A DNA stretch of 64,000 nt from an uncultured Maricaulis sp. GTDB taxonomy: Bacteria; Pseudomonadota; Alphaproteobacteria; Caulobacterales; Maricaulaceae. The DNA lies in assembly GCF_947259345.1 (NCBI RefSeq), contig NZ_CAMYLS010000001.1:62001-126000 (forward strand). Reading direction: 5' to 3'. The notes under the pieces were generated by a model, which saw only the letters and a program-made list of their open reading frames with translations, searched no databases and was not told where the DNA came from. Numbering within the stretch: the first letter of the stretch is position 1; each line of letters begins with the position of its first letter. The position numbers were made by a program, and so were the translations under genes. Positions 60,477-64,000 of the stretch are shown one piece after another.

Positions 60477-61332
60477 GATAGAGCGACCGATTCGTGACGG
60501 CATTTGGGTTAGGCTTGACGAGTCACCCTTGGCTGCCGCGGTGTCCAAGTCGCTTTTGGACAGCTTTGGAGATGCCGTCATCCATAGCGCCACGCTTCCC
60601 GATGGTGCGATGATCGGCATTGTGATCGCCGACGACGCCCACGTTGAGGCCATAACCCATGCCGCAAATCACAATGCCGGCGCACTCCAATCCATCCTCA
60701 TAACCGATGACCCGGCGACCGGGACGCGGGCCGATTTTGTCCTGCCGAATGATGTCGACATTGAATCGATCATGTCGGTTTTGCGCTCCGCGAAGGAGTT
60801 CCACGATCAGGTGATGTCCTTGCGGGCTGATGTCGCTCGACGGAAGTCGGCGATTGGCACGATTGTGAATGGCCAGTTCGTGCTCCGAACACTCGATGAA
60901 GCGCGTAATCTCGCAACGATGATCGCGCTGGCCTGTCCCAATTCCGATCTGGTCGCGGTTGGTTTGCAGGAATTGCTCATCAACGCGGTCGAGCATGGAA
61001 ATCTCGAAATTAGTGCGGCGATGAAGCAGGATCTGCTCCTGGAAGGCCGTTGGCGTGAAGAGGTCGAGGCTCGCCTCGAAGATCCGGCCTATATCGACCG
61101 GGTAGTGATCCTCAGTTTTCAGCGCAGCGAGCGCATAATATCGATGACAATTCAGGATGATGGTCAGGGTTTTGATTATGCCAGCTATATTTCGAACACG
61201 TCGCCTGTTGACGGGTATCGAGGGCGTGGCATCGCCATGGCGCGTGATCTCTCCTTCACGTCGATCACCTATCATGGCGCGGGCAATCTTGTAGAGGCGA
61301 CGATCGTATTGCCGGCGAGCGAGGCCGATTAG
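60469..61332 (+). CDS. HATPase_c (RsbW/SpoIIAB-type) serine kinase with degenerate N-terminal receiver-like domain
   Basis: Protein of 287 residues. The C-terminal half is a GHKL ATPase: N-box LQELLINAVEHGN near residue 170, G1 box IQDDGQGFD near 230 and the G2-like YRGRGIAMARDL near 250. The first ~110 residues have the strand/helix rhythm of a receiver (IGIVIADDAHVEAI, SILITDDPATG, DFVLPNDVDIESIMSVL) without a clear phosphoacceptor Asp. In Pseudomonas HsbR the kinase domain is fused behind the PP2C domain; here it is a separate protein overlapping the phosphatase gene. It should phosphorylate the STAS protein or act as an anti-sigma factor. Confidence 0.87.
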   Translation: MAEIERPIRDGIWVRLDESPLAAAVSKSLLDSFGDAVIHSATLPDGAMIGIVIADDAHVEAITHAANHNAGALQSILITDDPATGTRADFVLPNDVDIESIMSVLRSAKEFHDQVMSLRADVARRKSAIGTIVNGQFVLRTLDEARNLATMIALACPNSDLVAVGLQELLINAVEHGNLEISAAMKQDLLLEGRWREEVEARLEDPAYIDRVVILSFQRSERIISMTIQDDGQGFDYASYISNTSPVDGYRGRGIAMARDLSFTSITYHGAGNLVEATIVLPASEAD

Positions 61333-61467
61333 GCGGTGCGGGAAAGCAATTCGAATATTCTCGCGTTCAGCTATGGTTCAGTCGAGAAATCCTCTAATCT
61401 GCTCCAGACAAGACGTGTTACTCGGAACGCAGGGGTGTTCCACACGGACTGCAGGGAGGGGATCCAG

Positions 61468-62376
61468 ATGAAAACCCAAATCATTGCGAGCGTGATCGCA
61501 TCGGCATTTTTGGCAGGCGCCGCGACGGCGCAAGACTTCACCGCACCGCCCTCATTCGGGTCGGTCAATCTCAGCTCCGGTTTCACGCCGGATCCGTACA
61601 ATGTCACCCTGACATCGGGCGGCCAGCTGCGGGCCAGCAATATCTCCAGCTCCTGCCGCGGCTGGATCGCGAATGCGCCTGATTATTCCGTCTATTATCA
61701 GGCCGGCAACATGTTCGATCTGACCATCAGTTCGGTTTCCAGTTCTGATACCACGCTCGTGATCAACGGGCCGTCCGGTAATTGGTATTGCGATGATGAT
61801 AGTGGCGAAGGTCTCAATCCGAGCCTGACTTTCGCCAATCCCGGTTCCGGGCGCTACGACATCTGGGTCGGGTCCTATTCGGAAGGTGACTATGCCCAGG
61901 CGACCCTGTCGATTTCCGAGCTTGGCATGGCCGGTGGCCAGCCGTCGCAAGGCGGCGGCAGCTATCAGAGCATTGACTGGTCCCTTCCGGCCAATTTCGG
62001 TAGCGCCAATCTGCGCGGCGGTTTCCAGCCGGATCCCTACCGGGTCAATATCATCTCCGGCGGCTCACACCGTGCCTCGGAAGTGCGCAGCGGCTGCGCG
62101 GGCTGGGTGTCTTCGGCGCCGGACTTCGAGCTGAATTTCACCGCGGGCTCGCTTCCGCTGATCCTGTCGGCAGCCTCGAGCTCGGACACGACAATCCTGG
62201 TCAATGATCCGAACGGCAACTGGTATTGCGATGATGATGGCGGCAATGCCGGCCTCAATCCGGCGCTGACATTCCACAACGCCGCATCGGGCACCTATGA
62301 CATCTGGATCGGCTCCTACAGCCAGGGCCAGAATGCCGAGGCCACGCTGTCGATCTCGGAGCTCTACAGCGAGTAA
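61468..62376 (+). CDS. Secreted protein made of two tandem beta-sandwich repeats (PPC-like)
   Basis: Exported protein of 302 residues, function unknown. The signal peptide ends near GAATAQ (residue 22). Two repeats of about 130 residues follow (about 23-155 and 170-300) with shared landmarks: FGSVNL/FGSANL, a GF-PDPY segment, a Cys in SSCRGW/SGCAGW, SSDTTLV/SSDTTIL, and NWYCDDD followed by an acidic-glycine stretch, LNPSLTF/LNPALTF, YDIWVGSY/YDIWIGSY and ATLSISEL. Each repeat thus has one cysteine pair and an acidic loop that could bind calcium. The overall pattern is like bacterial pre-peptidase C-terminal domains but there is no protease domain. GGGAGGGG gives a strong ribosome site. It is followed by a strong terminator. 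Confidence 0.82.
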   Translation: MKTQIIASVIASAFLAGAATAQDFTAPPSFGSVNLSSGFTPDPYNVTLTSGGQLRASNISSSCRGWIANAPDYSVYYQAGNMFDLTISSVSSSDTTLVINGPSGNWYCDDDSGEGLNPSLTFANPGSGRYDIWVGSYSEGDYAQATLSISELGMAGGQPSQGGGSYQSIDWSLPANFGSANLRGGFQPDPYRVNIISGGSHRASEVRSGCAGWVSSAPDFELNFTAGSLPLILSAASSSDTTILVNDPNGNWYCDDDGGNAGLNPALTFHNAASGTYDIWIGSYSQGQNAEATLSISELYSE

Positions 62377-62403
62377 GCCTCAAACGTCGATTGATGCAGA
62401 CCA

Positions 62404-62434
62404 GGGCGGCCGTTTCCTAACGGCCGCCCTTTTT
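62404..62434 (+). terminator. Strong intrinsic terminator after the two-repeat secreted protein
   Basis: A perfect 11-bp stem, GGGCGGCCGTT (62404-62414) and AACGGCCGCCC (62419-62429), with a TCCT loop and five T. It lies 28 bases after the stop codon. Confidence 0.93.
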
Positions 62435-62487
62435 CTGTTCGGGGTTCCGGTCTATGCCTTTGATCCTGATTATCGAGGTGGGTCTTC

Positions 62488-63651
62488 ATGCGTATCTTTC
62501 TGGCTGTTTGTGTCGCGCTTCTGCTCGCGGCGGCGGGCTTCATCTTCTTCATACTGCCGGCCCGGATCGATGCCGACATGAATGTCGTGACGCCGCATGA
62601 GCCCTACGCGCTGAGCGACGAGGCGGTGTCCCTGCACGACACGCTGCGGGTCGCCGACCTTCACTCCGACATGTTGCTATGGATGCGCGATCCGACGCGC
62701 TGGAATGATCGTGGTCATACCGATCTGCCGCGCCTGCGAGCAGGCGGCGTCGCGCTTCAGGTTTTCTCGAGCGTGACCAAGACGCCGTCCGGCCAGAATT
62801 ATGACAGCAATACCGCCGACAGTGACGACATCACCGCCCTGGCCATCGTCCAGCGCTGGCCGATGCGGACCTGGGACTCGATCCTCGAGCGCGCGGTCTA
62901 TCACGCCGATCGCCTCAACCGGCTGGCCGATCGCGATAACAGTTTCACCGTGGTTCGGACCCGCGCCGATCTCGAGGCCGTCCTCGCGGCCCGCGAAACC
63001 GATCCGACGGCGATGGCCGGCCTGCTGGAGACCGAGGGCGCGCATCCGCTCGAGGGCCAGATCGGGAATGTCGATGTGCTCTGGGATGCGGGCTATCGCA
63101 TGCTCGGCCTGCAGCACTTCTTCGACAATGAGCTCGGCGGCTCCCTGCATGGAGTCTCCGAGGCCGGGCTGACCGATTTCGGACGCGAGGTGATCCGCCG
63201 CATGGATGAGCGCGGCCTGATCATCGATGTCGCCCACTCCTCCCCGCAAGTCGTCGAGGACGTGCTGGCCATGACGGACAGCCCGCTTGTGGTCTCCCAT
63301 ACCGGCGTGCACGGCCATTGCGAAGTGAAGCGAAATATCCCCGATGCCCTGATGCAGCGGATCGCCGCCGGCGGCGGGCTGATCGGGATCGGTTTCTGGG
63401 CCGATGTGACCTGCGATGACAGCCCCGAAGGCGTCGCCGCGGCGATTATGGCCGCCATCGACCTGGTCGGCATCGACCATGTCGCCCTCGGCTCGGACTA
63501 TGACGGCACGGTCACCACCACCTTCGACGCCTCGGAATACGCCGTGCTGACCGACCGCCTGCTGGCTGCCGGCCTGAGCGCAGACGAGGTCCGCCAGGTG
63601 ATGGGCGAGAATACGATCCGGTTCTTCCTGGAGAATTTGCCGGCGGAATAG
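62488..63651 (+). CDS. Membrane dipeptidase (peptidase family M19)
   Basis: Zinc amidohydrolase-fold dipeptidase of 387 residues with an uncleaved N-terminal membrane anchor (residues 3-24), so it acts on the outer face of the inner membrane. M19 metal ligands are visible: HxD in ADLHSDMLLW near residue 57, the bridging Glu in GLLETEGAH near 175, His in IIDVAHSSPQVVEDV near 245 and in LVVSHTGVHGHCEVKRN near 270, and Asp in VALGSDYDGT near 335. GAGGTGGG precedes ATG 62488. Members cleave dipeptides, including D-amino-acid ones from peptidoglycan, and some beta-lactams. It converges on leuB (17 bases between stops) and shows no tie to the glycan genes. Confidence 0.93.
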   Translation: MRIFLAVCVALLLAAAGFIFFILPARIDADMNVVTPHEPYALSDEAVSLHDTLRVADLHSDMLLWMRDPTRWNDRGHTDLPRLRAGGVALQVFSSVTKTPSGQNYDSNTADSDDITALAIVQRWPMRTWDSILERAVYHADRLNRLADRDNSFTVVRTRADLEAVLAARETDPTAMAGLLETEGAHPLEGQIGNVDVLWDAGYRMLGLQHFFDNELGGSLHGVSEAGLTDFGREVIRRMDERGLIIDVAHSSPQVVEDVLAMTDSPLVVSHTGVHGHCEVKRNIPDALMQRIAAGGGLIGIGFWADVTCDDSPEGVAAAIMAAIDLVGIDHVALGSDYDGTVTTTFDASEYAVLTDRLLAAGLSADEVRQVMGENTIRFFLENLPAE

Positions 63652-63668
63652 GCACAGACGGGCACCCC

Positions 63669-64000
63669 CTATTCCGCCGCCACAGCCTCCGCCTCCAGAT
63701 GTTCCACCAGCTTCACCCCCGCCTGCGAACAGCTCAGCGAACCACCCAGATCCCCCGTCCATTCGCCCGCCCGATGCATGGCATCAACGGCGTCGCGAAT
63801 CCGCCCCGCCGCCCGCGTCTCGTCCAGGCTTTCCAGCAATTGCGCCGCCGCTTCGATGGCGCCGAACGGGTTGGCCTTGTCCTGGCCGGCTATGTCGGGG
63901 GCCGAGCCGTGGATGGGTTCGAAGAGGCCGGGTTTGCTGTCGCCCAGCGAGGCTGAGCCCAGAAGGCCGATCGAGCCGGGCAGCATGGAGGCTTCGTCGG
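63669..64000 (-). CDS. leuB: 3-isopropylmalate dehydrogenase, C-terminal part (5' end cut by window edge)
   Basis: The last ~110 codons of a beta-decarboxylating dehydrogenase, running in from the right edge. The segment [15 protein letters not shown] followed by [21 protein letters not shown] is the LeuB signature near the C-terminus; isocitrate and tartrate dehydrogenases differ there. It would oxidise 3-isopropylmalate in leucine synthesis. The extreme C-terminus ([20 protein letters not shown]) is as usual for alphaproteobacterial forms. Promoter and start are outside the window. Confidence 0.9.
   Translation of the reverse strand, partial: DEASMLPGSIGLLGSASLGDSKPGLFEPIHGSAPDIAGQDKANPFGAIEAAAQLLESLDETRAAGRIRDAVDAMHRAGEWTGDLGGSLSCSQAGVKLVEHLEAEAVAAE

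Noticed and set aside
61424-61428. GGAAC upstream of the two-repeat protein as an EcfG general-stress promoter
   Set aside because: No CGTT box occurs at the expected 16-19 base distance.
1-64000. tRNA, rRNA, insertion sequences, integrases or prophage genes
   Set aside because: No cloverleaf, rRNA-like segment, transposase, integrase or terminal inverted repeat with target duplication was recognised on reading the window; a dedicated search could still find a small RNA.

Overview
The window reads as GC-rich chromosomal DNA of a stalked or budding marine-type alphaproteobacterium in the Caulobacterales/Maricaulales neighbourhood. I infer this from the Caulobacter-style Weimberg genes (xylX, xylB, xylC, xylD), the very large TonB-dependent receptor next to tryptophan-halogenase-like genes, a ChrR/RpoE-type ECF pair and the general gene style. 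No RNA gene, insertion sequence, integrase or CRISPR array was recognised. All complete genes look intact; only the two edge genes are cut.

Bases 1-50104 form one large hemicellulose and beta-glucan utilisation region. Left part (1-4443): glucuronate branch (KDG kinase, D-mannonate dehydratase, mannonate/fructuronate oxidoreductase, LacI regulator). Then the pentose branch (4557-12459): XylX, XylB, sugar/H+ symporter, XylC, an aldose epimerase, XylD and a GntR/FCD regulator. Next come the polymer enzymes: GH3 beta-xylosidase, GH115 alpha-glucuronidase, GH43 xylosidase, and later GH10 xylanase. Between them lies an operon of four tandem tryptophan-halogenase-like flavoproteins (20429-26436) that ends in the GH43 gene and faces a 1068-residue TonB-dependent receptor. 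Together these can take glucuronoxylan from the cell surface to 2-ketoglutarate semialdehyde and to KDG phosphate. The last Weimberg dehydrogenase and uronate isomerase are not in the window. An RND efflux pair and a crotonase-family gene follow. A second block (36430-50104) deals with beta-glucans: GH3 exo-glucosidase and GH9 cellulase in one direction, and in the other a GH3 beta-glucosidase, lactonase lipoprotein, GntP-type gluconate transporter, GPH transporter and LacI regulator, then another GPH transporter.

Bases 50126-63651 are mostly signalling and stress genes: a CHASE4-like GGDEF/EAL protein; a CFA-synthase/DUF1365/FAD-oxidoreductase operon facing an ECF sigma and ChrR gene pair, with two back-to-back TGATCC-N18-TAA promoters; a third LacI regulator; a four-gene HPt-STAS-PP2C-histidine-kinase-like partner-switching module; a secreted two-repeat protein; and an M19 dipeptidase. 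The right edge carries the 3' end of leuB.

The regulatory DNA is informative. A TTGTCSGACAA-type palindrome recurs upstream of manD/uxuB, xylX, xylD and the GH3 xylosidase gene. A 15-base LacI-type box is shared by the xylX and TonB-receptor promoters. A 32-codon leader reading frame with a good ribosome site runs straight into an intrinsic terminator ahead of the GH3 beta-glucosidase operon. The most unusual items are the four-gene halogenase-like array with one catalytically degenerate member, that leader/terminator arrangement, a ChrR anti-sigma factor without its zinc-binding cysteines, and a split HsbR-like partner switch.
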